From Microbacterium sp. LCT-H2 (GTDB lineage: Bacteria; Actinomycetota; Actinomycetes; Actinomycetales; Microbacteriaceae), in assembly GCF_001866135.1 (NCBI RefSeq), contig NZ_MODW01000001.1, positions 887,797 to 951,796 of the forward strand: a DNA stretch of 64,000 bases. The letters run 5' to 3'. The position numbers and the translations under genes were made by a program. How positions within the stretch are numbered: position 1 is the stretch's first letter; the number at the start of each line of letters is the position of its first letter. Shown here in pieces: positions 33,246 through 41,118 of the stretch. The notes under the pieces were generated by a model. The model was not told the DNA's origin and did no database searches. It was given only the letters and a program-made list of their open reading frames with translations.

Positions 33246-35077
33246 AGGTTCCCGCCATGATCGCCGCCGAGCTCCGCCGCCTGACCGCGAGCCGGATGGG
33301 CATCCTCGCCCTGGTGGCGCTGATCTGCGTGCCGATCCTCTACGGCGGCCTCTACCTCTGGGCGAACCAGGATCCGTATGCGAAGTTCTCCGAGGTCCCC
33401 GTGGCCCTCGTGGTCGACGACGAGGGCGCTCCCGCCCCGACGACCGGCACGCAACCGGCGACCGATGAGACCGTCAACTACGGCGAGGACGTGGCGGAGA
33501 ACCTCATCGAGGGGAACGCCTTCGACTGGCAGCGTATGACCGAGGACGAGGCCGCCGATGCGCTGCGCCACGGCGCGGTCGATTTCACCGTGACGATCCC
33601 CTCGGACTTCTCCGCCGCCCTCACCTCCGCCGCGGGCGACGATCCGCATCAGGCCAGGATCGAGCTGGAGACCAACGACGCGAACAACTACCTCGCCTCG
33701 TCGATGGGATCGCAGGCCGTCGAGAAGATCCGCAGCTCCGTCGCCGAGATGGTCGGCAGCGAGGCCGCGGAGCGACTGCTGACGGGCCTCAGCGACGTGC
33801 GCGACAATCTGATCTCCGCGACAGACGGCGCCACACAGCTCGTCGACGGCGCACGCAGCGCCGCCTCCGGGAGCACGACGCTCGCCGAGGGCACCGCGAA
33901 GCTCGCCGACGGCTCGGCGCAGCTCGCCTCCGGGGCCAAGACGCTCGCCGACGGTGCCCAGCAGGTGAGCGCGGGCAACCGCCAACTCGCCGACGTCGCC
34001 GATCGGGCCGGAGCCGCGGTGCAGGAAGCGACGAATGCGCTGCCGCAGGTGCGCGCGGACATCACCGACGTCCTCACCGAGCAGGGCCTCGCGCCCGAGG
34101 AGATCGATGCGGTGCTCGCCCGCCTGGATCCTCTCGGCACCCGGATCGAGGAGGGCAACGCCCAGGTGCAGGACGCCGTCGGGAAGGTCGACCAGCTCGC
34201 CGCCGGGTCTGCGTCCCTGGCGTCGGGGGCGAGCGAGCTCGCCGGGGGCGCCGGCACCCTCGCGACGGGAGCGGCCGCGGCGAACTCAGGCGCCGCGCAA
34301 CTGCGCGACGGCCTGCAGAAGCTGTCCTCCGGGACCGCGGAGCTGCGCGACGGGCTCGCCGACGGCGTGCAGGCGATCCCCGCCTCCACCCCCGACCTGC
34401 GCTCCCTGCAAGCCGACACGATCGCGGACCCGGTGAAGGTGTCCAGCGACAAGGTCGCCTCCGCCGAAGACTACGGCGCGGGCCTCGCCCCGTTCTTCGC
34501 CGCCCTCTCCGCGTGGATCGGCATCTATGCGCTGTTCCTCATCGTGAAGCCGATCTCCCGTCGCGCCGTCACGGCGCTGCACTCCCCGATCCGGATCACG
34601 CTGGCGGGCTGGCTGACCCCGGCGATGCTCGGTGCCGTGCAGATGCTCGGGTTGATGGGCATCCTGGCGCTGACGCTCGGCTTCACGTTCGACCATCCGC
34701 TCGGCACGCTCGGAGTGATGATGTTCGCCTCGGCCACGTTCGCCGCGATCATCCTCGCCCTCAACGTCTGGCTCGGCTCCGTGGGGCAGTTCCTCGGCCT
34801 CGTGCTCATGGTGCTGCAGCTCGTCACAGCGGGTGGCACATTCCCCTGGCAGACGCTGCCCGCGCCCCTGGCCGCGCTGCACCATGTGCTGCCTCTCGGC
34901 TACGTCGTCGACGCGATGCGACAGCTCATGTACGGCGGGGACTCCGCCCGCGCAGGCTGGGACCTGGCGGTGCTCGGCGCGTGGCTCCTCGGGGCGCTGC
35001 TGCTGGCGATGATCGGGGTGACCCGGATGACGCACCGCCGGACGCTCCGCGATCTGCAGCCCAGCCTCATCGGCTGA
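33242..35077 (+). CDS. YhgE/Pip domain-containing membrane protein
   Basis: A 611-residue protein of the YhgE/Pip (EsaA-like) family. An N-terminal helix (MGILALVALICVPILYGGLYLW) leads to a large exported region including a coiled segment with repeated A-S-G-A-x-x-L-A-D-G-(A/T)-x-Q-L units (about residues 195-370), and a C-terminal six-helix ABC-2-type membrane domain (GAVQMLGLMGILALTLGFTF ... FLGLVLMVLQLVTAGGTFPWQTLPAPL). Family members include the phage infection protein Pip and T7SS accessory EsaA. Cargo is unknown. It is probably the membrane partner of the pseudo-ABC protein. Confidence 0.85.
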   Translation: MKVPAMIAAELRRLTASRMGILALVALICVPILYGGLYLWANQDPYAKFSEVPVALVVDDEGAPAPTTGTQPATDETVNYGEDVAENLIEGNAFDWQRMTEDEAADALRHGAVDFTVTIPSDFSAALTSAAGDDPHQARIELETNDANNYLASSMGSQAVEKIRSSVAEMVGSEAAERLLTGLSDVRDNLISATDGATQLVDGARSAASGSTTLAEGTAKLADGSAQLASGAKTLADGAQQVSAGNRQLADVADRAGAAVQEATNALPQVRADITDVLTEQGLAPEEIDAVLARLDPLGTRIEEGNAQVQDAVGKVDQLAAGSASLASGASELAGGAGTLATGAAAANSGAAQLRDGLQKLSSGTAELRDGLADGVQAIPASTPDLRSLQADTIADPVKVSSDKVASAEDYGAGLAPFFAALSAWIGIYALFLIVKPISRRAVTALHSPIRITLAGWLTPAMLGAVQMLGLMGILALTLGFTFDHPLGTLGVMMFASATFAAIILALNVWLGSVGQFLGLVLMVLQLVTAGGTFPWQTLPAPLAALHHVLPLGYVVDAMRQLMYGGDSARAGWDLAVLGAWLLGALLLAMIGVTRMTHRRTLRDLQPSLIG

Positions 35078-35083
35078 GCCCTC

Positions 35084-35113
35084 CGCTCGCCGCGGACCGT
35101 CCCGCGGCGAGCG
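35084..35113 (+). terminator. Terminator of the TetR-YhgE operon
   Basis: A 12-bp perfect stem, CGCTCGCCGCGG (35084-35095) with CCGCGGCGAGCG (35102-35113), has a 6-nt loop and starts six nt after the YhgE/Pip stop codon. Confidence 0.75.
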
Positions 35114-35122
35114 CGGGGCGGC

Positions 35123-35209
35123 TATGATGCGAGAGCGCGCACCCGTGAAACGCGCACTGGGGCTCGGTGGGACTGAGTCCCACCTGGCTACCCGAAAGAG
35201 TTCTCGACG
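35123..35209 (+). promoter_or_regulatory. Promoter and structured leader of the penicillin acylase-family gene
   Basis: TATGAT (35123-35128) is a near-consensus -10 box, giving a leader of about 75 nt. The leader contains a GCGCG/CGCGC stem (about 35136-35156) and an 8-bp perfect hairpin, GGTGGGAC (35166-35173) with GTCCCACC (35177-35184), capped by TGA. GAAAGAG (35194-35200) is the presumed ribosome-binding site. I do not recognise a known riboswitch. Confidence 0.45.
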
Positions 35210-37852
35210 ATGATGACCGATTCGACGGCGTCCGCTGATTCCCCGCGTCCTTCTCTGGGCGCCCGCATCGGACGCATCGCGTTCGTCGTGATCGCCGCGC
35301 TGGTGGTGGTGGCCGTCGCAGGCGCGTTCTTCGTGACCTGGACCATCCAGCGCTCCTTCCCGCAGACCTCCGGCTCGACCGCGCTCGCAGGGCTGAAGGC
35401 GGACGTCACCGTGCAGCGCGACGCCAGCGGCGTGCCCACGATCACCGCCGACTCCTCCGACGACCTCTTCTTCGCCGAGGGTTTCGTGCACGCGCAGGAC
35501 CGGTTCTTCGAGATGGACTTCCGCCGCCACGTCACCTCCGGCCGGGTCGCCGAGCTGTTCGGCGCCTCCCAGGCCGGTACCGACGCCTTCCTGCGCACGC
35601 TGGGCTGGCGCACCACCGCAGAGGCCGAGGTCGAGGCGATGGACGACGTCACCCGCGGCTACTACGAGGCCTACGCGGACGGCGTCAACGCCTACCTGTC
35701 CTCCCGCTCGGGAGCGGAGCTGTCTCTCGAGTACGCGGTGCTCGGGCTGCAGAACCCCGACTACGAGCCGGAGCCGTGGGAACCCGCGGATTCGGTGGCG
35801 TGGCTGAAGGCGATGGCCTGGGACCTCCGCACCAACGTCGAGGACGAGACCGAGCGCGCGCTCCTCGCGGGGCAGCTCGCCGAGGATCCGGAGGCCGACG
35901 TGGACGGACTTCTCGGCACGCTCTACCCGGACTACCCTTTCGACCGGAACCCGGTGATCGTGCCCACCATCTCCACCGTCCCGCCATTGGAGCCCGGCGC
36001 CGAGCCCGCGGCGTTCACCGTGCCCGAGGACGACGGGGAGGCGCAGCAGGCTCTCACCACAGTGGAGTGGAAGGAGACGTCGTCCGTCATCGAAGCGGCG
36101 AGCGCGCTCGTGGGCGACGTCGGCGAGGGCATCGGCTCCAACTCCTGGGTGGTCTCCGGCGACCTCACCGAATCCGGCATGCCGCTGCTCGCCAACGACC
36201 CGCACCTCGGCGCCTCCCTCCCCTCGGTCTGGTACCAGGTGCAGCTCACGTGCTCGACGGTGGACGACGACTGCCCGTTCAACGTGGGCGGGTTCTCGTT
36301 CTCCGGCCTCCCCGGCATCGTCATCGGCCACAACCAGCGCGTGGCGTGGGGCTTCACGAACCTCACCACCGATGTCACCGACCTGTACGTCGAGCGCATC
36401 GAGGGCGATTCCTACTGGCGGGACGGCGAGCTCGTGCCGCTGGAGGAGAGCACGGAGACCATCGAGGTCGCCGGCGGCGAAGACATCGAGCTCACCATCC
36501 GGTCCACCGTGCACGGACCGATCATCTCCGGCCTCACGGACGACTTCACGGCGATCGCGGACGACCCGACCCCCGGACTCACCGCCGAGGGCACCGTGCC
36601 GGATGCCCCGGGGTCCGACGATGCCGAGTACGCCGTGAGCCTGCGGTGGACGGCGCTCGACCCCGGCACCACCGCGACCGCGATCTTCGCGCTGTCGACC
36701 GCTCAAGACTTCGAGGACTTCCGCCGCGCAGCCTCCCTGTTCGACGTCCCGGCGCAGAACCTCATCTACGCCGACGTCGACGGCAACATCGGGTACCAGA
36801 CCCCCGGCCGCCTGCCGATCCGCGGGGCCGGCGACGGCTGGATGCCGCAGCCCGGCTGGGACAGCAGCTACGACTGGACCGGCTACATCCCGTTCGAGGA
36901 GCTGCCCGTGTCGTACAACCCGAGCTCCGGGTACATCGTCACCGCCAACAACGCCATCGTCACCGACGACTACGAGCACTTCCTCTCCCGGGACTGGGAC
37001 CAGGGCTACCGCGCCGCCCGCATCGCCCACCTCATCGAGCGCCGAGCCGCCGCCGGGCCGCTGACGGCCGACGACATGCGCGAGATCCAGATGGACGGCG
37101 AGATGTGGATCGGCAAACAGCTCGCCGCCGCGATGGGGGACATCGAGGTCGAGGGCGAGGGGCCGCAGCAGGCCGTCGAGCTGCTCCGGGGCTGGGACGC
37201 GCAGAACAGCGCCTCCTCGGCCGGGGCCGCGTACGCGAACGTGCTGTGGTCGAACCTGGTGCAGAACATCTTCGTGGAGCGGGAGCAGCCCCTGCCCATC
37301 GACGGCCAGGGCCGCCTGTTCACCGTCGTCGGGGCGATGCTCGATGATCCCGAGGACCCGCTGTGGAGCAACCCCGGCCTCGACGTCGAGGGACGAGACG
37401 CCATGCTCGCGCTGTCGGCCGAGGAGGCGTACGACGAGCTGTCCGGGCTCCAGGGCACGGATGTCGCCCGGTGGAACTGGGGCGGCCTGCACGCCCTGAC
37501 CCTCACCAGCGACACGTTCGGGTCGTCCGGCATCGCGCCGATCGAGGCCCTGTTCAACCGTGGCCCCTACCCCGTCGGGGGCGGTGCGTCCGTGGTCGAT
37601 GCGACGGGATGGCAGCTGGGCGTCTCGTATGCGACCACGACCGTCCCGTCCATGCGCATGGTCGTCGACCTCGCGGACTTCGACGACTCGACCTGGATCC
37701 ACCTCACCGGCGCCTCCGGTCACGCGTTCCACGAGCACTACGTCGATCAGACGAAGGACTGGTCCACGGGAGTGCAGCGGCCCTGGGCGTTCACTCCGAA
37801 GGCCGTGACGGCGGCCGCGGTCGACACCCTGACGCTCACCCCCGCCGGCTGA
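35210..37852 (+). CDS. Penicillin acylase family protein (Ntn-hydrolase, membrane-anchored precursor)
   Basis: An 880-residue proenzyme of the penicillin acylase / acyl-homoserine lactone acylase superfamily. An N-terminal membrane anchor (RIGRIAFVVIAALVVVAVAGAFFVTW) places it outside the cell. The alpha-subunit part carries VQRDASGVPTITADSSDDLFFAEGFVHAQDRFFEMDF. The expected autocleavage site is GIG before Ser310 in GIGSNSWVVSG, which should become the N-terminal nucleophile of the beta subunit; the following PLLANDPHLG is also conserved. The natural substrate (beta-lactam, N-acyl-homoserine lactone, other amide) cannot be told. Two ATG codons, at 35210 and 35213, compete as starts. Confidence 0.9.
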   Translation: MMTDSTASADSPRPSLGARIGRIAFVVIAALVVVAVAGAFFVTWTIQRSFPQTSGSTALAGLKADVTVQRDASGVPTITADSSDDLFFAEGFVHAQDRFFEMDFRRHVTSGRVAELFGASQAGTDAFLRTLGWRTTAEAEVEAMDDVTRGYYEAYADGVNAYLSSRSGAELSLEYAVLGLQNPDYEPEPWEPADSVAWLKAMAWDLRTNVEDETERALLAGQLAEDPEADVDGLLGTLYPDYPFDRNPVIVPTISTVPPLEPGAEPAAFTVPEDDGEAQQALTTVEWKETSSVIEAASALVGDVGEGIGSNSWVVSGDLTESGMPLLANDPHLGASLPSVWYQVQLTCSTVDDDCPFNVGGFSFSGLPGIVIGHNQRVAWGFTNLTTDVTDLYVERIEGDSYWRDGELVPLEESTETIEVAGGEDIELTIRSTVHGPIISGLTDDFTAIADDPTPGLTAEGTVPDAPGSDDAEYAVSLRWTALDPGTTATAIFALSTAQDFEDFRRAASLFDVPAQNLIYADVDGNIGYQTPGRLPIRGAGDGWMPQPGWDSSYDWTGYIPFEELPVSYNPSSGYIVTANNAIVTDDYEHFLSRDWDQGYRAARIAHLIERRAAAGPLTADDMREIQMDGEMWIGKQLAAAMGDIEVEGEGPQQAVELLRGWDAQNSASSAGAAYANVLWSNLVQNIFVEREQPLPIDGQGRLFTVVGAMLDDPEDPLWSNPGLDVEGRDAMLALSAEEAYDELSGLQGTDVARWNWGGLHALTLTSDTFGSSGIAPIEALFNRGPYPVGGGASVVDATGWQLGVSYATTTVPSMRMVVDLADFDDSTWIHLTGASGHAFHEHYVDQTKDWSTGVQRPWAFTPKAVTAAAVDTLTLTPAG

Positions 37853-37875
37853 GAGTCGCGTGGAGGGTGCTCGGC

Positions 37876-37881
37876 TAGCGT
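37876..37881 (+). promoter_or_regulatory. Leaderless-type -10 box for the alpha/beta hydrolase gene
   Basis: TAGCGT ends six nt before GTG 37888, without a ribosome-binding site. Confidence 0.5.
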
Positions 37882-37887
37882 GGACAG

Positions 37888-38649
37888 GTGCCCACCAGCT
37901 ACCTCGCCCCGAAGGGGACGCCGGCCACCCTCCTCGAGTTCGAGCACGCCGGAGCGACCCTGATCGCCGAGACCTTCGGCGACGGACCGCCCACCTACCT
38001 CCTGCTGCACGGCATCGGCATGGGGCGCAGCGTCTACCTCGACCTCACCCAGCGGCTGCAGGGGCGGGTGATCGCGCTCGACCTCCCCGGCTTCGGCGAG
38101 GCCCCGGAGCCCACGCGCACGCTGACCATGCAGCGGCACGCCGACCTCGTGGCCGCGTATCTCCGTCATGTCGACGCGGATCCGGTCGTGGTGATCGGGC
38201 ACTCGATGGGGAGTCAGATCGCCGCGGAGCTCGCCGCCCGGCATCCCGAGCTCGTCGCCGGCGTCGTGCTGGCGGGACCCACCGTCGACAAGGCGGCCAG
38301 GAACGTCGGCGCGCAGGCCCGATACCTGCTCCAGGATCTCGTGGGGGAACGGCCGCTCGTGATCTGGCGCGGCGCCCGCGAGTACCTCCGCGGTGGCCCG
38401 CACCTCATCCGCAAGATGCGCGCGACCATCGTCCACCAGCCGGAGAAGGCCTTCGTCCGCATCGCCTGCCCGGTCCTGGTGCTGCGCGGCGAGGACGACC
38501 CGCTGGCCCCGATGAGCTGGTGCCAGGTGATCCTGGATGCGATCCCTGGCGCGGAGCTGGCCGTCATCCCCGACCACGGCCACGGCACCCTCATCAGCGA
38601 CTCCGAGCCCGCCGCCCGCCTCATCGAGGCCTTCGCCGCCCGCACCTAG
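37888..38649 (+). CDS. Alpha/beta hydrolase
   Basis: A 253-residue alpha/beta-hydrolase fold protein. The oxyanion strand LLLHGIGMGRSVY, the nucleophile elbow VVIGHSMGSQIAAELAARH (G-H-S-M-G), an acid in VLVLRGEDDPLAP and a C-terminal His in IPDHGHGTLIS complete a Ser-Asp-His triad. The substrate is unknown. The start is GTG 37888. It ends 42 nt before the C-terminus of the DUF559 gene, tail to tail, with the palindromic repeat between and inside them. Confidence 0.87.
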   Translation: MPTSYLAPKGTPATLLEFEHAGATLIAETFGDGPPTYLLLHGIGMGRSVYLDLTQRLQGRVIALDLPGFGEAPEPTRTLTMQRHADLVAAYLRHVDADPVVVIGHSMGSQIAAELAARHPELVAGVVLAGPTVDKAARNVGAQARYLLQDLVGERPLVIWRGAREYLRGGPHLIRKMRATIVHQPEKAFVRIACPVLVLRGEDDPLAPMSWCQVILDAIPGAELAVIPDHGHGTLISDSEPAARLIEAFAART

Positions 38650-38685
38650 CCCTTCGCATCGCTCACCGCGCCCCTTGGGTCCGTA

Positions 38686-38778
38686 GGCCGTTCATAACTC
38701 AGGAGATCGCGGCGCGTTGGGACGGTTCGGCGGCTGAGGCAGGCTGCGGCTGCCCTTTCTCCTGAGTTGTGAACGGCC
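38686..38778. repeat. REP-like intergenic palindrome, copy 2
   Basis: A 21-bp stem: the left arm (38686-38706) starts GGCCGTTCATAACTCAGG and the right arm (38758-38778) begins TCTCCTGAGTTGTGAACG, with one mismatch that would be a G:U pair. The loop is 51 nt. The arms include the same CACAACTnnGGAGA core as copies 1 and 3, with C to T in the left arm. The last 28 codons of the DUF559 gene run through it. Confidence 0.65.
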
Positions 38779-39639
38779 AGCGCCGACGAGCCGGGGGCCG
38801 AGCGCCTCCAGAACCTCCCGCAGCGCCTCTCGCGTGCCTGCGGGGTCGGAGAGGATGTCAGCGGCGAGCGGCCGGATCGTGACATAGCCGAGACGAGCAG
38901 CCGCCATGTCCCGCGCACGATCCCGCTGCTGCTTCGCCCATCCCTCGTGAAAGGCGCGGCTGTCGCACTCGACGATCAGCCATCCATCGACGACGAAGTC
39001 GACTCGACCCACGCCGGGGATGTGGACCTGTGTCTCGAATGAGGCACCGAGCGACCGGAGGAGGAGCCGCACGAACGTCTCCGGCCCCGACTCGGATGAC
39101 GCGTCGGCCAGGGCGAGCACCGCGCCGAACCGCTGCGGCAGCCGAGCGAAGATCGCGCGCAGTTCGTCCATCGTGATGAGGCGCTGATGGAGGAGGCTGT
39201 CCAGGGTGGCCACCGACGCCCGAGGCGACTGGCATCGGACGGCATGGCGTACGGCCGTATCCAGGGACGTGACGTGCAGCGCACTCGCTGCGCCGTCCTC
39301 TGCCCAGTGCACCCTGTGAGCCTCCGCGTCTCGACGCCCCAACCGCGAGCTATGGGGATCGACCTGAACGTGCACACCGTGAGCCGCGAGCACGAACACC
39401 CCGAGCAGCTGAAGAAGGGAGACGCAGGTGACGCGACCTCCGATGCGCACGGCCTCCGCGACGACAGGATCCACATCCGGGCGGGCGTATCGGTCCCGGC
39501 GCAGTCGCAGAAGCCGCCCGCTCCGCACCAGGGCGGTCAGCTCGCGCCCCCTCAGCCCCGCGGAGCGAAGATCCGCTCGAGTCAAGACCGTGGAGTCGAA
39601 GACCTCTGTTGCGCACCGGGGTCCGAAGTGGGCGATCAC
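38692..39639 (-). CDS. AbiEi-like winged-helix / DUF559 (Vsr-like) endonuclease-domain protein
   Basis: A 315-residue protein from GTG 39639. The N-terminal 60 residues (STVLTRADLRSAGLRGRELTALVRSGRLLRLRRDRYARPD) look like the AbiEi-type winged helix. The C-terminal domain is DUF559 / very-short-patch-repair-like: VGRVDFVVDGWLIVECDSRAFHEGWAKQQRDRARDMAAARLGYVTIRPLAADIL, with the D-(x)n-E-x-D triad and an R-D-x-x-R-D motif. Members are PD-(D/E)XK-like nucleases. The last 28 residues are low-complexity and encoded within the palindromic repeat. An in-frame TTG at 39756 gives a longer version whose start would lie in the next palindrome. Targets are unknown; no toxin, methylase or transposase is adjacent. 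Confidence 0.8.
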   Translation of the reverse strand: MIAHFGPRCATEVFDSTVLTRADLRSAGLRGRELTALVRSGRLLRLRRDRYARPDVDPVVAEAVRIGGRVTCVSLLQLLGVFVLAAHGVHVQVDPHSSRLGRRDAEAHRVHWAEDGAASALHVTSLDTAVRHAVRCQSPRASVATLDSLLHQRLITMDELRAIFARLPQRFGAVLALADASSESGPETFVRLLLRSLGASFETQVHIPGVGRVDFVVDGWLIVECDSRAFHEGWAKQQRDRARDMAAARLGYVTIRPLAADILSDPAGTREALREVLEALGPRLVGAGRSQLRRKGSRSLPQPPNRPNAPRSPEL

Positions 39640-39751
39640 ATCCCGGAGGATGCCCGGCGCGACACGGCGGGACGGGGAGTGAGGCCGGATGTGGAGTGTC
39701 CGCTCCGGATCGCGAGGCGGTGGAGGAGAAGTGGGGGCCGCGCACGGCGTA

Positions 39752-39834
39752 CACAATTCAGGATTATCCGTCCCCCATCCGACCTGAGCGCACGCGCGGC
39801 CCGATGACGCCGCAGATCTCCTGAGTTGTGAACC
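39752..39834. repeat. REP-like intergenic palindrome, copy 3
   Basis: The left arm CACAATTCAGGA (39752-39763) and right arm TCCTGAGTTGTG (39819-39830) pair over 12 bp with one G:U-type mismatch; the spacer is 55 nt. The right flank TCTCCTGAGTTGTGAACC (39817-39834) is nearly identical to the right arm of copy 2. Together with copy 2 it brackets the DUF559 gene, and its outer arm matches the outer arm of copy 2 in inverted orientation. Confidence 0.6.
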
Positions 39835-39872
39835 GACAGCGGGCGAAACCGGCTACGTCGGCGGCGAGGCGG

Positions 39873-40262
39873 TCAGCCGGCGGCGGGAGGGGTCTGCTTC
39901 GACTCGGCGAGCTCGTCGACGACGAGACCCCGCTGCTCGATCGTGCCGTTGCGGTAGGCCTGGCGCCCGACCATGTGCGCGGACAGGGGCGCGGTCGCGA
40001 ACTGCATGAGCACCACGGGGGCGACGAGCACGAGGCCGAACAGCACGCCGCCGATCGACCGCTGCGACAGGGCGATCGCCACACAGATCAGCAGCAGCCC
40101 GAGCACCTGCGGCTTCGTCGCGGCGTGCAGTCGCGTGGGCACGTCCCGGAAGTGCAGCAGGCCCACGGAGGCGGAGAGGCAGAGGATCGCCCCGAGCAAG
40201 ATGAGCACGAGCACCGCCACGTCAACGACGGCGTCAGGGATCATCAGACCGAACACGTTCAT
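39873..40262 (-). CDS. mnhG: Monovalent cation/proton antiporter subunit MnhG/MrpG
   Basis: A 129-residue subunit with three membrane helices, last in the Mrp operon. Core pieces VLVLILLGAILCLSASVGLLHFRDVPTRLHAATKPQVLGLLLICVAIAL are typical of MrpG. Mrp complexes exchange Na+ (or K+) for H+ at the cell membrane and support pH and salt tolerance. The start ATG 40262 overlaps the upstream MnhF gene by 4 nt. The C-terminal cytoplasmic tail (YRNGTIEQRGLVVDELAESKQTPPAAG) is modest. The gene ends before the palindromic repeat next to the DUF559 gene. Confidence 0.9.
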   Translation of the reverse strand: MNVFGLMIPDAVVDVAVLVLILLGAILCLSASVGLLHFRDVPTRLHAATKPQVLGLLLICVAIALSQRSIGGVLFGLVLVAPVVLMQFATAPLSAHMVGRQAYRNGTIEQRGLVVDELAESKQTPPAAG

Positions 40263-40528
40263 GGTGTCGTGTTGTCCCTTCTCGCGACGAACCTGGCCAC
40301 CGCGATCGATCCGAACACACCGACCGCCGCGATGATGAGGAGCACGGGGATGTTGCGGGTGTGGCCGTTGATGGCCATCTCGGCGCCGAGCACGCACATG
40401 ACCTCGGTCAGCAGCACGTCGGCGGCGACGGCACGGTCGAGGATCGACGGACCGCGGACGATACGGATCACGGCGAGGATCGCGGCCACACCGAACACGG
40501 CGAGGATGATGAGGAGCAAGGTGTTCAT
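40259..40528 (-). CDS. mnhF: Monovalent cation/proton antiporter subunit MnhF/MrpF
   Basis: An 89-residue subunit with three helices and the conserved GPSILDRAVAADVLLTEVMCVLGAEMAI core, where the R-(A/x)-x-A-x-D region is characteristic of MrpF. It overlaps MnhG by 4 nt downstream and MnhE by 4 nt upstream. It is required for assembly of the antiporter. Confidence 0.9.
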   Translation of the reverse strand: MNTLLLIILAVFGVAAILAVIRIVRGPSILDRAVAADVLLTEVMCVLGAEMAINGHTRNIPVLLIIAAVGVFGSIAVARFVARRDNTTP

Positions 40529-41118
40529 CGGGCACCGCCGATCGTCGCGGGGTCGATGCGGCCGGCACGCTCGTCGGCCTTCAGCGCCCGGTACTGGGTC
40601 GGATTGCCGAGCGCTCGGACGATGCGCTTCTCCCAGCCGAGCACACCCTGCCGCTGCGTCTCGACATCCTCCTTGCTGCGCACGCCGATCACGTGCAGGT
40701 AGAGGATCCCGCGGTCCCGATCCGCCTCGACGACGAGGGATCCCGGGATGAGCGACGACACCACGGCGACGTGCGTCAGGACGAGGTCGTCGGCGTAGCG
40801 GAGGGGCACCGCGATGATGGCCGTACCGGGCTGCCGGCGGAAGTCGAAGACCTGCACGGTCACCGAGAGCGCGCCCCGGAGGATCGCGAACAGGAACTGC
40901 ACGACGAACAGCGCGCCGTACCAGAGGTTGATGCGCCCGGAGAGCTCTACCGTGGGCAGGCGGAACACCCGCGTCACGAAGATCGCCACCACGAGCCCCG
41001 TGAGGAAGGACAGCACCGTGAACTGGGCCCACAGCAGCATCCACAGCACGATCAGCCAGGCGAGGAACGGCAGCTGCATGCCGATGTCCCGCCAGACGCT
41101 CTTGGTCTCGGGGCTCAT
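40525..41118 (-). CDS. mnhE: Monovalent cation/proton antiporter subunit MnhE/MrpE
   Basis: A 197-residue subunit with two N-terminal membrane helices (LPFLAWLIVLWMLLWAQFTVLSFLTGLVVAIFV) followed by a hydrophilic domain with VVSSLIPGSLVVEADRDRGILYLHVIGV, typical of MrpE. ATG 41118 overlaps MnhD by 4 nt; a longer in-frame extension to 41187 lies inside MnhD and is unlikely. It supports assembly or stability of the complex. Confidence 0.9.
   Translation of the reverse strand: MSPETKSVWRDIGMQLPFLAWLIVLWMLLWAQFTVLSFLTGLVVAIFVTRVFRLPTVELSGRINLWYGALFVVQFLFAILRGALSVTVQVFDFRRQPGTAIIAVPLRYADDLVLTHVAVVSSLIPGSLVVEADRDRGILYLHVIGVRSKEDVETQRQGVLGWEKRIVRALGNPTQYRALKADERAGRIDPATIGGAR

Noticed and set aside
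38692..39756. TTG start for the DUF559 gene inside the flanking palindrome
   Set aside because: Residues before GTG 39639 are low-complexity and carry no domain; I kept the shorter form, though the longer one cannot be excluded.
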